A stretch of 46,267 nucleotides of DNA, taken from assembly GCA_050741915.1 (NCBI GenBank), contig JBOGEX010000056.1, positions 1 through 46,267 of the forward strand, in the 5' to 3' direction. Source of the DNA: JACCTH01 sp050741915. GTDB taxonomy: Bacteria; Actinomycetota; Acidimicrobiia; Spongiisociales; ZC4RG35. Each line of letters begins with the position of its first letter. The stretch's first letter is position 1. Made by a program: the position numbers and the translations under genes. Under the pieces are notes generated by a model. That model saw only the letters and a program-made list of their open reading frames with translations, was not told where the DNA came from and did not search any database. Below are positions 34,290-42,467 of this stretch, one piece after another.

Positions 34290-34650
34290 AGGTAGGTCAG
34301 AGCCTCGCGGACGGTTAACCGGGAGGCGCGATTGGCTGCGGCGTCGGTGGCAAGTGCTCCGCCAAGGATGACGAGCGCGAGCCAGACGCCGACGGCGAAG
34401 ACTGACACTCGATACGGCAGAGGGACGTCCATGAAGAGGTTGCCGAGCCCTATGCCAAGGAGTGCGGTCAACGCCAGCGCCGGGATAACAGCCACGGCGA
34501 AGCTGGTGACGGCCAGGAACATGCCTTCGGCAAAGACGATGCGGCGGACCGTCTTGGGGTCTGCTCCGATAGCGTGATCACCGCAATCTCACGGGTTCTG
34601 TCCAAGATGTTGGCGCTCATGGTCGACGCCAAACCGATGGTCCCGGGAGG
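34286..34650 (-). pseudogene. Truncated FtsX/MacB-type ABC permease
   Basis: Only the last part of an FtsX-like permease remains. GTIGLASTMSANILDRTREIAV is read from about 34650. A one-base deletion near 34575 shifts the frame, and AIGADPKTVRRIVFAEGMFLAV through ASRLTVREALTYL continues to the stop at 34286. Two hydrophobic spans are visible (about VTSFAVAVIPALALTALLGI and VFAVGVWLALVILGG). Everything before the final repeat of the family is missing. The family exports drugs, lipids or peptides. A TetR regulator lies divergent at 34814. Confidence 0.8.
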
Positions 34651-34799
34651 CGCTAGCTGATGAATCAGCGGCGGGCGACACTCGCCGCTTGCGTGATGAC
34701 GGTTCAGCCATTGACTCTCTCTTCGATGAAGCGCATGGTGATTCTGATCGAGACATTCTGTCGCTGTCAAATCGATATGTGTGTATAAGCCGCATGTTG

Positions 34800-34805
34800 T
34801 ATAGT
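34800..34805 (+). promoter_or_regulatory. Likely -10 box of the tetR-like gene
   Basis: TATAGT is followed by 8 bases and the GTG at 34814. Upstream lie two copies of a TGT(T)GTATA string (about 34780-34804), which could be regulator half-sites. They are imperfect and not a clear palindrome. Confidence 0.5.
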
Positions 34806-34813
34806 TTGAGGCT

Positions 34814-35392
34814 GTGCCAAACCTCTGGAACGAGACCGTGGAGGCGCACCGCCACGAGGTGCGCCATGCCATTCTCGACACGACCGCACAGCTGGTCGCC
34901 GAACGGGGCCTGCTTTCGGTAACGATGTCAGAGATCGCCGAGAAGGCCGGCATCGGTCGGGCCACGCTCTATAAGTACTTTCCCGAAGTCGAGGCGATCC
35001 TGTTCGCCTGGCACAAGCGTCACATCAGCTCCCACCTCGAGCATTTGGCCGATGTCCGAGACCGTGCCGACGAACCATGGGCACGACTTCACGCGGTTCT
35101 CGACGCTTACGCCATGCACAACTACGAATCACGAAGCCACCGCCAAACGGAGATTGCAGCCTTGGTTCACCAGGGAGAGCATGTCGCCCAGGCTCAGCAG
35201 CACCTAAAGAATTTCATGGAAGGCCTGATCACCGAGGCGGCAACCACAGGTGATGTGCGCGACGACATCGCCGTCAACGAATTGGCTGCCTACCTACTCC
35301 ACGCCCTTTCGGCCGCGACCATCCTGCCAAACAAACGGGCGGTCAGCCGGCTCGTCTCACTCTCAATGGACGCACTACGTCCAACCCGCTGA
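34814..35392 (+). CDS. TetR family transcriptional regulator
   Basis: At 192 residues this has the N-terminal TetR helix-turn-helix (about 14-60; VTMSEIAEKAGIGRATLYKYFP) and a helical ligand-binding domain. These proteins usually repress a neighbouring transporter gene and their own gene. Here the divergent neighbour is a decayed FtsX-type permease plus a broken methyltransferase, so the regulator may have lost its original target. The GTG start is supported by the -10 box just upstream. The effector is unknown. Confidence 0.92.
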   Translation: MPNLWNETVEAHRHEVRHAILDTTAQLVAERGLLSVTMSEIAEKAGIGRATLYKYFPEVEAILFAWHKRHISSHLEHLADVRDRADEPWARLHAVLDAYAMHNYESRSHRQTEIAALVHQGEHVAQAQQHLKNFMEGLITEAATTGDVRDDIAVNELAAYLLHALSAATILPNKRAVSRLVSLSMDALRPTR

Positions 35393-35424
35393 TCTCTGGG
35401 TGCCTCAAGCCACCGAGGGGGTTC

Positions 35425-36018
35425 TCAGAACGCCGCGACTTCGTCCCAGGCGCGGGCGAGCAGGTCATTCACTCCCAGCGTCTTGCTGACCTCGTCAAGG
35501 TCGTGGCGGTCTAATTGGTCGACCTGGACGGCGAGCAGGCCGACGATATCGCGCCATTGACGGTCGGATACTTCCCCGCCGTCCCTGAACCAGCAAAGCT
35601 TCCTGAGCACCTGATCTTCAGCCGAGGTGACCCAAAGTGTGGCAAGCGGCTCCTCCACGACGACTACTCGCCGGCGTCGTTCGATCTGCCTTCTATCGAG
35701 AAGTTTGTCTCCGAGGACGAAGATGTCTGCCTTGAGCATCGAACCGAGGTGAATCACGTTGAACGAGGTTCGATGGCGGACTGCTTCGCGAACTGAAGAT
35801 TCCTCGATATAGAACTCACCCGCCAATGTCTGCACGAGCTCGTTGATGGGTTGGACTAGCAACGCGACTGCCAAATCGACGTCGTTCGTAGACCGAGGCT
35901 CGCCTAACAATGAACTGGCGAGCGAACCGCCCAGAACGTAGGGAATGTGAAGGCGCTCAAACACGTCGGCGATCCGAACCGCCAGGTCAACAGGGTCCAA
36001 TAGGTCATTAGCGCCCAT
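35425..36018 (-). CDS. Nucleotidyltransferase-like protein (MNT/AbiEii type)
   Basis: The 197-residue protein has the minimal nucleotidyltransferase motif G-S-x9-D-x-D: GGSLASSL with Ser32, then STNDVDLAVAL with Asp46 and Asp48. A third acidic residue is likely in MLKADIFVL. Such proteins transfer NMPs to RNA or protein, and many are parts of toxin-antitoxin or abortive-infection pairs. The ATG at 36018 lies 11 bases inside the end of the small gene upstream, so the two are coupled and probably work together. The precise reaction is unknown. Confidence 0.75.
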   Translation of the reverse strand: MGANDLLDPVDLAVRIADVFERLHIPYVLGGSLASSLLGEPRSTNDVDLAVALLVQPINELVQTLAGEFYIEESSVREAVRHRTSFNVIHLGSMLKADIFVLGDKLLDRRQIERRRRVVVVEEPLATLWVTSAEDQVLRKLCWFRDGGEVSDRQWRDIVGLLAVQVDQLDRHDLDEVSKTLGVNDLLARAWDEVAAF

Positions 36019-36277
36019 GGACGTCGGGGTCCCAACCGACGGCCGATCTCATCAGCTCCTTCTCGATCCGCAAGGCCCCCAACCGATAGAGCACTTCCTC
36101 ATCGGAGGCATCAGGATGACGCTCGCGGATACCGATGATCGCCATTCGAGTCGAAGCAGATGACAACGCCTTGACCGTACGCGCCTTCGCTTGTGAAGGC
36201 ATCGTTCGCCAGCCCGCGATCATCTTCTGCCAGATCTCGAGGGAGGTGTCTCCGGGCCGTGCTCGAAGGTCAGCCAC
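36008..36277 (-). CDS. Small protein paired with the nucleotidyltransferase
   Basis: An 89-residue protein of unknown function, mostly helical (LEIWQKMIAGWRTMPSQAKAR, then EEVLYRLGALRIEKELM). The frame continues upstream into the antisense of the amidohydrolase gene. I chose GTG at 36277 because it keeps the protein clear of the divergent gene, though its ribosome site is weak. It overlaps the nucleotidyltransferase start. Context suggests an antitoxin or accessory partner, which is inference only. Confidence 0.6.
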   Translation of the reverse strand: MADLRARPGDTSLEIWQKMIAGWRTMPSQAKARTVKALSSASTRMAIIGIRERHPDASDEEVLYRLGALRIEKELMRSAVGWDPDVHGR

Positions 36278-36312
36278 CCGCCAACGATAACTTCCGGCCC
36301 CAGGGTTAGACG

Positions 36313-36318
36313 TAGGCT
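36313..36318 (+). promoter_or_regulatory. Likely -10 box of the amidohydrolase-hutF operon
   Basis: TAGGCT lies 7 bases before the GTG at 36326, in the 48-base gap between divergent genes. This matches the leaderless pattern seen elsewhere in the window. No good -35 is seen. Confidence 0.5.
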
Positions 36319-36325
36319 GCCACCG

Positions 36326-37495
36326 GTGAAGGCGACCGATCTTCTGATTGAGATAGAGAAGCTTGGACGCAATCAAGCCACCATGGGTTACCGGCGCTAC
36401 TCGTGGACCGAGGCCGATCGGGAATTGAGAGATTGGTTCTGCAAGGAGGCAGCAGCCCGAAACTTTTCGGTCGAAGCTGACGGCAATGGCAACCTGTGGG
36501 CCTACCGAGGCGACCCCGCCAAGGGCCACGTTGTTGCCACCGGCAGCCATCTCGACTCGGTGCCGGACGGAGGGCCATTCGACGGGCCGTTAGGAATTGC
36601 CTCCGTGTGGGCGGCGCTTGATCTCCTCGACGAGCAAGCAGTCGAGCTGCGGCGGCCGGTGGCGGTGGTGGCTTTCGTGGAAGAAGAGGGGGCTCGGTTC
36701 GGTGTCCCTTGCCTCGGCTCCCGTCTCTTAACCGGTGCCATGGACCCACAAAGAGCATCGGTATTGACCGATGCGAAGGGCATTACCTGGCCCGAGGCGA
36801 TGCGCCAGGCCGGACAGGATCCTTCTCTGCTGGGACCGGACAAGGAGCTGCTGAGTCAGACCGGGTGCTTTGTCGAGCTGCATATCGAGCAAGGACGGGC
36901 GCTTGAGCCTCTCGACGCTCCTATCGGCATCGGGACCGAAATCTGGCCGCATGGTCGGTGGCGGCTCACCTTCGAAGGCGAGGCCAACCATGCCGGGACG
37001 ACCAGCATGGAAGAACGCAACGATCCCATGCCCCGTATGGCGACGACCGTTCTGGAAGTGACCGAAACCGCCCAGAGCATCGGGGCGCGAGCCACAGTTG
37101 GTAGGTTGCAGGTGGAACCGAACGGGACCAACGCCATTTCCTCTCGTGTCACCGCCTGGCTCGATGCCCGCGCCGAAAATCAATCGATCCTCGACGAACT
37201 TGTCGCCAGGCTTCCAGACGAGAGCGTCCTCGTCGAATCACATTCTCCCGCGGTTGCCTTCGACCCCGTGTTGCAACAGCGAATCTCGGAGGTGCTCGGG
37301 TCTCCACCTCACCTTCCGACCGCCGCCGGTCACGATGCCGGAATCTTGCAAAGTGCGGGGATACCCACCGCCATGCTCTTCGTCCGCAATCCCAGTGGCG
37401 TTTCTCACTCGCCGCTCGAACACGCCGACCCGGATGACATCGACGCCGGTGTCATGGCGTTGGCCAAGGTCATCACCGATCTGGCCGGGTCATGA
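36326..37495 (+). CDS. M20 family amidohydrolase (allantoate/carbamoylase type)
   Basis: A 389-residue dimetal hydrolase of the allantoate amidohydrolase/N-carbamoyl amino acid hydrolase group. The metal-binding motifs are present: GSHLDSVPDGGPFDGPLG (His and Asp), VEEEGARFG (Glu), ELHIEQG (His), and near the end VSHSPLEHAD (His). The dimerisation insert contains NHAGTTSMEERNDP. The next gene, hutF, overlaps by 4 bases (ATGA). In several actinobacteria a gene of this type sits in histidine-utilisation clusters beside hutF, so it may hydrolyse a formyl- or carbamoyl-type intermediate rather than allantoate. That is inference from context. Confidence 0.88.
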   Translation: MKATDLLIEIEKLGRNQATMGYRRYSWTEADRELRDWFCKEAAARNFSVEADGNGNLWAYRGDPAKGHVVATGSHLDSVPDGGPFDGPLGIASVWAALDLLDEQAVELRRPVAVVAFVEEEGARFGVPCLGSRLLTGAMDPQRASVLTDAKGITWPEAMRQAGQDPSLLGPDKELLSQTGCFVELHIEQGRALEPLDAPIGIGTEIWPHGRWRLTFEGEANHAGTTSMEERNDPMPRMATTVLEVTETAQSIGARATVGRLQVEPNGTNAISSRVTAWLDARAENQSILDELVARLPDESVLVESHSPAVAFDPVLQQRISEVLGSPPHLPTAAGHDAGILQSAGIPTAMLFVRNPSGVSHSPLEHADPDDIDAGVMALAKVITDLAGS

Positions 37496-38754
37496 CGTCG
37501 TTCTGGTGCCAGCTGGCATGGATCGGCGGACAGGCGGTGGAATCAGTGGCGATCGATGCTGGCGACGACGGAAAGATCACTGCGGTTGAAGTCGGGGTCG
37601 AGCCCGGCAATCGCCACCGCCTCAGCGGCCTGGTCTATCCCGGATTTGCCAACGCCCACTCCCACGCCTTTCACCGCTCCCTGCGAGGAAAGGCACAGGC
37701 TGGTCAAGACTTCTGGGCCTGGCGGGAGGAGATGTATCGGGTCGCCGACGGCTTGGATCCCGACTCGTATTTACAACTAGCAACCAAGGTTTACACCGAG
37801 ATGGTTTTGGCCGGGTTTACGGCCGTAGGCGAGTTCCACTATCTCCACCACCAGCCCGGGGGCGAGCCTTACGCCGATCCCAATGCCATGGGGGAGGCTC
37901 TCCGCCAGGCGGCGACCGCGGCGGGAATTCGCCTGACGCTGCTCGACACCTGCTATCTCGAAGGCGGGATCGGAGCGGACCTGTCGCCCACCCAGCGGCG
38001 ATTCTCGGACGGGAGCGTAGAAGGCTGGCGGGAACGGATGGCGATGCTGCAACCGGACCCCAACACCCGCATCGGCGCCGCCATCCACTCTGTCCGGGCG
38101 GTAAACCCCGACGACCTGCCAAAGGTGGTGGCCGCCACCAGCAGGACACCGCTTCATATCCACGTCTCCGAACAAGCCGGGGAGAACGAAGCCTCTCAGG
38201 CGGCATATGGCCTCTCCTCGTTGGCGGTCCTGGAACGGGCAGGCGTCCTGGGCCCGCTCACCACAGCCGTCCATGCCATCCATGTGAGCGACGAAGACCT
38301 AACCAGCTTGTCGAGTTCGGGGACCACGGTTTGCGCCTGTCCCACAACCGAAGCCGACCTCGGCGATGGGATCGGTCCCTTTGCAGCGATGGCGTCGGCC
38401 GGAATTCCGCTCGTGGTGGGAACCGATCAACACGTCCTCATCGACCCCTTCGAAGAGGTGCGCCGGCTGGAGATGGATCAGCGTCTAGCCACCGGAGTCC
38501 GTGGTCATTTCGAGGTTTCGCAGTTGGTCGATGCTCTGTGCGCGGAGGGCTACCGCTCAATCGGCTGGGACGACGGCGGCAGAATTGCAGTGGGGGCGTG
38601 GTGCGATCTCGTGACCGTACGAACCAACACTGCTCGAACCGACGGGGTTCACCCTGACTGGCTGCTTATCGCAGCTGGAACCAGGGAGGTGGCCGAGGTC
38701 ATCGTTGGTGGAAGGACAATCGCCCGCGACGGGATCCCCTCCCTTATTGGTTGA
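37492..38754 (+). CDS. hutF: Formimidoylglutamate deiminase
   Basis: This 420-residue metal-dependent amidohydrolase fits HutF, which turns N-formimidoyl-glutamate into N-formyl-glutamate plus ammonia in the histidine pathway. The metal site H-x-H is in FANAHSHAFHRSLRG. Other family marks are AGFTAVGEFHYLHH, the catalytic HIHVSEQ, a second histidine in AVHAIHVS, and VGTDQHVLIDPFEEVR. Other hut genes (hutH, hutU, hutI, hutG) are not in the window. The start overlaps the upstream M20 gene, and the stop runs 11 bases into the end of the convergent membrane-protein gene. Confidence 0.9.
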   Translation: MTSFWCQLAWIGGQAVESVAIDAGDDGKITAVEVGVEPGNRHRLSGLVYPGFANAHSHAFHRSLRGKAQAGQDFWAWREEMYRVADGLDPDSYLQLATKVYTEMVLAGFTAVGEFHYLHHQPGGEPYADPNAMGEALRQAATAAGIRLTLLDTCYLEGGIGADLSPTQRRFSDGSVEGWRERMAMLQPDPNTRIGAAIHSVRAVNPDDLPKVVAATSRTPLHIHVSEQAGENEASQAAYGLSSLAVLERAGVLGPLTTAVHAIHVSDEDLTSLSSSGTTVCACPTTEADLGDGIGPFAAMASAGIPLVVGTDQHVLIDPFEEVRRLEMDQRLATGVRGHFEVSQLVDALCAEGYRSIGWDDGGRIAVGAWCDLVTVRTNTARTDGVHPDWLLIAAGTREVAEVIVGGRTIARDGIPSLIG

Positions 38755-39835
38755 CGACGACATCGCGCGCGGTCTCCGAAGCGCTCGCGGTCAGCGATTC
38801 CAACGGTCCCCGACCGACGAACCGCCGCCAGAGCAGACCAAAGGCCAAGGCAGCGGCGGCGTGAATCAGGAAGAGGCTCGGGCGATTGTCTTTCCCGGCG
38901 CCGGTGGCGAGGATGGCGACGTGGAAGGTGTAGAGCGACAGGGTCATCGCCCCTGCTGCCGCGATCCAGCCCACGAGGCGTGCGATCAAAAGGCAAAGTC
39001 CAATCACAAACAGAGCGGTGCCGATGGTGTGGCCGAGGTCGAACGGAGTGGCCGAATGAGGAACGGACACGGCTAGGTACCACCACGTTGTAGTGGGGGT
39101 CACGCCGAAGAACTGAGTCGGGAGCTCGTCGAGAAAGCGGAGCGCCCCTATTTGCTCGAGCAGAAACCCTGAGCCGACTTTGGCGGCAGTGGCGGCCGCG
39201 GCGCCCACCAGCATCGCCCGCAGGCCGAGTTTCTTAAGGTCAAGACGTCCCAACCCCATCCCAATCCACAAGTAAGCCATCCAGGAGAACACTGGGTAGT
39301 AGCCGGTGAAGAACATCTCCCGGAGGAGGGTCGCGGGTTGAGCCAGCGAGTCGAAGCCAGCGACGTCGAGAGTTGGGGCGGGGAGACGCATCCGAATCAA
39401 ATGACTGAGGATGGGCCCAACTACTACCCACGTCGACCCCATCCACAGAAGGGTTCGACCTCGGAGACCAAGAAAGAGCGAACCGGCAAGAAAGAGGAAG
39501 CCGTAGTTGACCAGGATGACGGCCACTCCGGATTGGAGCTCTCCAAGGATCAGGCCGATCACTCCGATGACGGCGGCCCGGACGATGGTGGCAGTGGTGG
39601 CTGCCCGCAGGCCCCTGTTTTGCGGTGGCACCGTTCGGCCATTCGCCAGGCCCAGACCGACGCCCGCTAACACGGCGAACAGAGCGGAGGAGCGCCCTGA
39701 GGCGATGAAATAAGCGGTGGAAATGCTCTGATCAGGATCACGGGCGGAAAAGATGTGAACGGCCATCATCCCGATCAATGCCAGGCCACGGGCAGCGTCG
39801 ATACCGATCAATCGTGGGCTGAGTGCGCTCGTCAC
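38744..39835 (-). CDS. Multi-span membrane protein, DUF418/HGSNAT-like
   Basis: This protein of about 363 residues has roughly nine or ten membrane spans. The start of the domain, RLIGIDAARGLALIGMMAVHIF, is the typical opening of heparan-alpha-glucosaminide acetyltransferase-like and DUF418 proteins, which are thought to acylate surface sugars or take part in transport. TLSLYTFHVAILA near the end is also typical. The frame can begin at a TTG at 39868. I prefer GTG at 39835, which lies closer to the conserved start and has TACCTT 9 bases upstream. The true substrate is unknown. Confidence 0.72.
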   Translation of the reverse strand: MTSALSPRLIGIDAARGLALIGMMAVHIFSARDPDQSISTAYFIASGRSSALFAVLAGVGLGLANGRTVPPQNRGLRAATTATIVRAAVIGVIGLILGELQSGVAVILVNYGFLFLAGSLFLGLRGRTLLWMGSTWVVVGPILSHLIRMRLPAPTLDVAGFDSLAQPATLLREMFFTGYYPVFSWMAYLWIGMGLGRLDLKKLGLRAMLVGAAAATAAKVGSGFLLEQIGALRFLDELPTQFFGVTPTTTWWYLAVSVPHSATPFDLGHTIGTALFVIGLCLLIARLVGWIAAAGAMTLSLYTFHVAILATGAGKDNRPSLFLIHAAAALAFGLLWRRFVGRGPLESLTASASETARDVVVNQ

Positions 39836-39964
39836 GAAGAGACGAAGGTACCGGCCCCTCGTCTTCAAGCAAGGTCCGCGTCTTGGCCGGTTAGGTCTCT
39901 TTCGATTTCTCTGGGCTGCAACCGTCGTACAGCGACGGCAATTACCCTGGGTTTTCTGAATCCG

Positions 39965-41179
39965 CTAACCGGCGATGATCTGCAGATCGGTGGCGACGCG
40001 ATCGGCCATCTCGGCACAGGTCTGCAGATCCGGATGGCGAACCACCACCATGCCATCGCCCACTAGCTGCTGCTTCCAATTGCGGCGGAGGGCGCCAACC
40101 GGGTTGAGCTCAACCGCCGCCACCCAGGGGTCGAGCTCGGCCAGGAGCCGTTCCAGACCCTCGTAGCGGACGATCCGACCCTCGCCGACCGCCCGTTTGA
40201 ATACCGTGGCAGCGTTGAATTTGCGCTCGAGCGGCTCGGAAATACGACCGTGCACGGTGGCCTCAGCCCAGCAGCGGAAGAGATCGACATCGGAGGCAAA
40301 ATTCATAGCGTCGACTGTTCGTCCCCCCGGAGGCCGAGCCCCGATCTCTCCGAAGACCGCTTCGCCATCGGGCTTCAGATACCACTCCATGTGGGTGAAG
40401 CCGTCACGGAAGTCCATCGCCTTTAGGACCTGGAAACCCATCTCCTTCCCCGCCGCCAAATACGGCACATCAGGGTCGCGCAGCGCCACCGTCTGCTGGC
40501 TGATCCATTCGTGAGTCTTGCCTATCAACGGCCGCGGCCGGTACCAGCAAATGTTGTAGAAGAGGACTCGACCCTCCGAGCAGATGGTGTCGAAGGTGAA
40601 CTCCTCCCCTTCGACAAACTCCTCAATACTCACCTCATCGACATGGCGCAGCTTGGGCAGGATTCTCTCCAGCTGCGAACGATCGTTGACCCGGAACGTA
40701 TCGGCGGAACCGGCTCCAGCGATCGGCTTGACGATTGCTGGGTAGCCAATCCGATCGACGGCCGACCAAACATCATCGATGGCCTTGGCCGAATAGTGAT
40801 GCGGCGTACGGATTCCGGCCGCGTCGAGCACCTGCTTCATTGCTTCCTTGTCCCGAAAAGGAACGGTCTCTACCTGACTCATTCCCGGCAACCGCAACAG
40901 CTCCCGCACCTGGGCGGCCAGGATCATCAGAGGCTCCCAGAGCGATTCAACGCGATCGATCCGCACCCGTTCAGAGATCGCCCCGGCAGTCTCCAGCACC
41001 GACTGCGAGCGCGAGAAGCTCACCTGGTAGTACGCAGATAGCGCCCGGCGCGCCTTTTCGGGGACGTTGTGCTCTGATTGATCGCCGAGCCCGATGACGT
41101 TGGCGCCGACCTCGGCCAAGCCGCGCACGAAATCGGACATCTCTGTTGGAAATCCCGGAGATAGAAACAAGACGTTCAT
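39965..41179 (-). CDS. ATP-grasp ligase A
   Basis: A 404-residue stand-alone ATP-grasp protein related to the carbamoyl-phosphate synthase/D-Ala-D-Ala ligase fold, which joins a carboxylate to an amine or thiol through an acyl-phosphate. Motifs are the N-terminal Rossmann-like MNVLFLSPGFP, the ATP-binding lysine in YPAIVKPIAGAGS, EEFVEGEEFTFD, THMEWYL, and the metal-site GEIGARPPGG. The partner substrates are unknown. ATG at 41179 overlaps the stop of ligase B (ATGA), so the two are coupled. Ligase C and this one share the E-I-G-x-R-P-P-G pattern. Confidence 0.87.
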   Translation of the reverse strand: MNVLFLSPGFPTEMSDFVRGLAEVGANVIGLGDQSEHNVPEKARRALSAYYQVSFSRSQSVLETAGAISERVRIDRVESLWEPLMILAAQVRELLRLPGMSQVETVPFRDKEAMKQVLDAAGIRTPHHYSAKAIDDVWSAVDRIGYPAIVKPIAGAGSADTFRVNDRSQLERILPKLRHVDEVSIEEFVEGEEFTFDTICSEGRVLFYNICWYRPRPLIGKTHEWISQQTVALRDPDVPYLAAGKEMGFQVLKAMDFRDGFTHMEWYLKPDGEAVFGEIGARPPGGRTVDAMNFASDVDLFRCWAEATVHGRISEPLERKFNAATVFKRAVGEGRIVRYEGLERLLAELDPWVAAVELNPVGALRRNWKQQLVGDGMVVVRHPDLQTCAEMADRVATDLQIIAG

Positions 41180-42396
41180 CCCAACTCGACTTGCACGTTG
41201 CTGACGATGGCCGCGATCGCCTCCTCGACCCGGCTGGTTTCAGGGTGGCGCACGATCACATAGCCCTCGCCCTCATAGTGACCGCTTGGCGATTGCCCTT
41301 CCTTCGGTAGCTGCACCTCGACGACCGTGCCGGCGGCAATCGCCTGAGCGCGGTCAAGGCCGGTAATGGCAACCACCCTGCCCTGACCTTGTCCACGCAA
41401 GTACGCGGCTCCCACGGCGAACTTGCGGGCCGGGGGGTCGAACTCCTCGTAGGTCATGAGCCTTCCCCAAGCGGCATAGAGGTCGAAGTCGTGGGCGTAA
41501 GAGATCAAAGTCGAGAACTGGGCGCCGGGCGGACGAACCGCCGCCTCCGAAATGGCGATTGATCCGTCGGGCCGTCGGAACCACTCCATGTGAACCAGAC
41601 CGGTCTGGAGACCGAGGGTCGCAATGGCGGCCGGGCCTGCCTGGCGAATGGCCTCATACTCCGGCCCGGAGATGTCTTGGGGCAAAATGACCGCCCACTG
41701 GATCCAGGGGTTCTCCATGACCGCCAAGGGCGTCGGGTAATAGCGAGTGATGTTCCACCAGACCGGTTTGCCCTTGACGAAGACGCAATCGAAGGCGTAC
41801 TCCTCGCCGACGACAAACTCCTCGAGCAAGGTGGGTTGCTCCGCCGCAGGGGGGGACCACTGCAACCAGTCCTCGACCTGTTGGGGATTGTTCAATCGGA
41901 AGGTGTTGCGGGTCCCCGAGCCTGCCGGAGGCTTCGCCACCACCGGCAGCCCGTTCTCAGAGATGAAGCGGCGGGCGTCGTCGGCGGTCCCCACCAACCG
42001 GTGACGCGCACAGGGCAACCCGTTGTGTGACATCACCCTCTTCATGCGATCCTTGTCTCGAAAGTTACGAGCGGTCGCGACATCGATTCCCGGTATCCCG
42101 AGTTGCTCGCGTACGACCGCCATCGGCACCTGCAATTCCTCGAGGGGGCCTAGCAACCGATCGACCCCACCCATCTCCCTCCCAATGGTGGCTACCGCCC
42201 CTACCAGATGGGCGGTATCGAGAGCGTTGTCGACCTTGAGGTGAGAGGTCAGGCGACTGCTGAGTTCGGCTCCAAGCTTTTCTCGCGGGTCGTGGCTAAT
42301 CAGACCGAGACGAACCCCAGGGGTCCTAGCCACGGCGTCGATGAACCGGACGGTGGTGGGGAGGAAGTAAGGCGCAACGAAGACCACATCGGGCAC
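41176..42396 (-). CDS. ATP-grasp ligase B
   Basis: The second ATP-grasp protein has 406 residues from the chosen start. It opens VPDVVFVAPYFLP and carries LPVVAKPPAGSGTRNTF (ATP-binding Lys), EEFVVGEEYAFD, HMEWFRR and the metal-site SEAAVRPPGAQ, where the usual E-I-G is E-A-A. The C-terminal ends EGYVIVRHPE, as in ligase A (VVVRHPD), so A and B are the closer pair. The frame can start at a TTG at 42438. I prefer GTG at 42396, with TACCGT 7 bases upstream and a length equal to the other two ligases. It is divergent from the glycogen synthase gene. Confidence 0.85.
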   Translation of the reverse strand: MPDVVFVAPYFLPTTVRFIDAVARTPGVRLGLISHDPREKLGAELSSRLTSHLKVDNALDTAHLVGAVATIGREMGGVDRLLGPLEELQVPMAVVREQLGIPGIDVATARNFRDKDRMKRVMSHNGLPCARHRLVGTADDARRFISENGLPVVAKPPAGSGTRNTFRLNNPQQVEDWLQWSPPAAEQPTLLEEFVVGEEYAFDCVFVKGKPVWWNITRYYPTPLAVMENPWIQWAVILPQDISGPEYEAIRQAGPAAIATLGLQTGLVHMEWFRRPDGSIAISEAAVRPPGAQFSTLISYAHDFDLYAAWGRLMTYEEFDPPARKFAVGAAYLRGQGQGRVVAITGLDRAQAIAAGTVVEVQLPKEGQSPSGHYEGEGYVIVRHPETSRVEEAIAAIVSNVQVELG

Positions 42397-42403
42397 CCGA
42401 AAA

Positions 42404-42461
42404 ACGGTAGTGGCGCTCACTTTGGCGCTGCCGGACAAAGAGCAATCTCACATGACAGAAT
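42404..42461. promoter_or_regulatory. Divergent promoter region between ligase B and glycogen synthase
   Basis: On the minus strand TACCGT (42409-42404) lies 7 bases before the GTG of ligase B at 42396. On the plus strand CAGAAT (42456-42461) lies 6 bases before the GTG of the glycogen synthase at 42468. Both suggest leaderless transcripts, and the shared 71-base gap would allow joint control. Confidence 0.5.
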
Positions 42462-42467
42462 CGAGCC

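Noticed and set aside
36278..36550. N-terminal extension of the small protein upstream of the nucleotidyltransferase
   Set aside because: The extension would lie opposite the start of the M20 amidohydrolase, and its sequence is the complement of that gene's conserved region.
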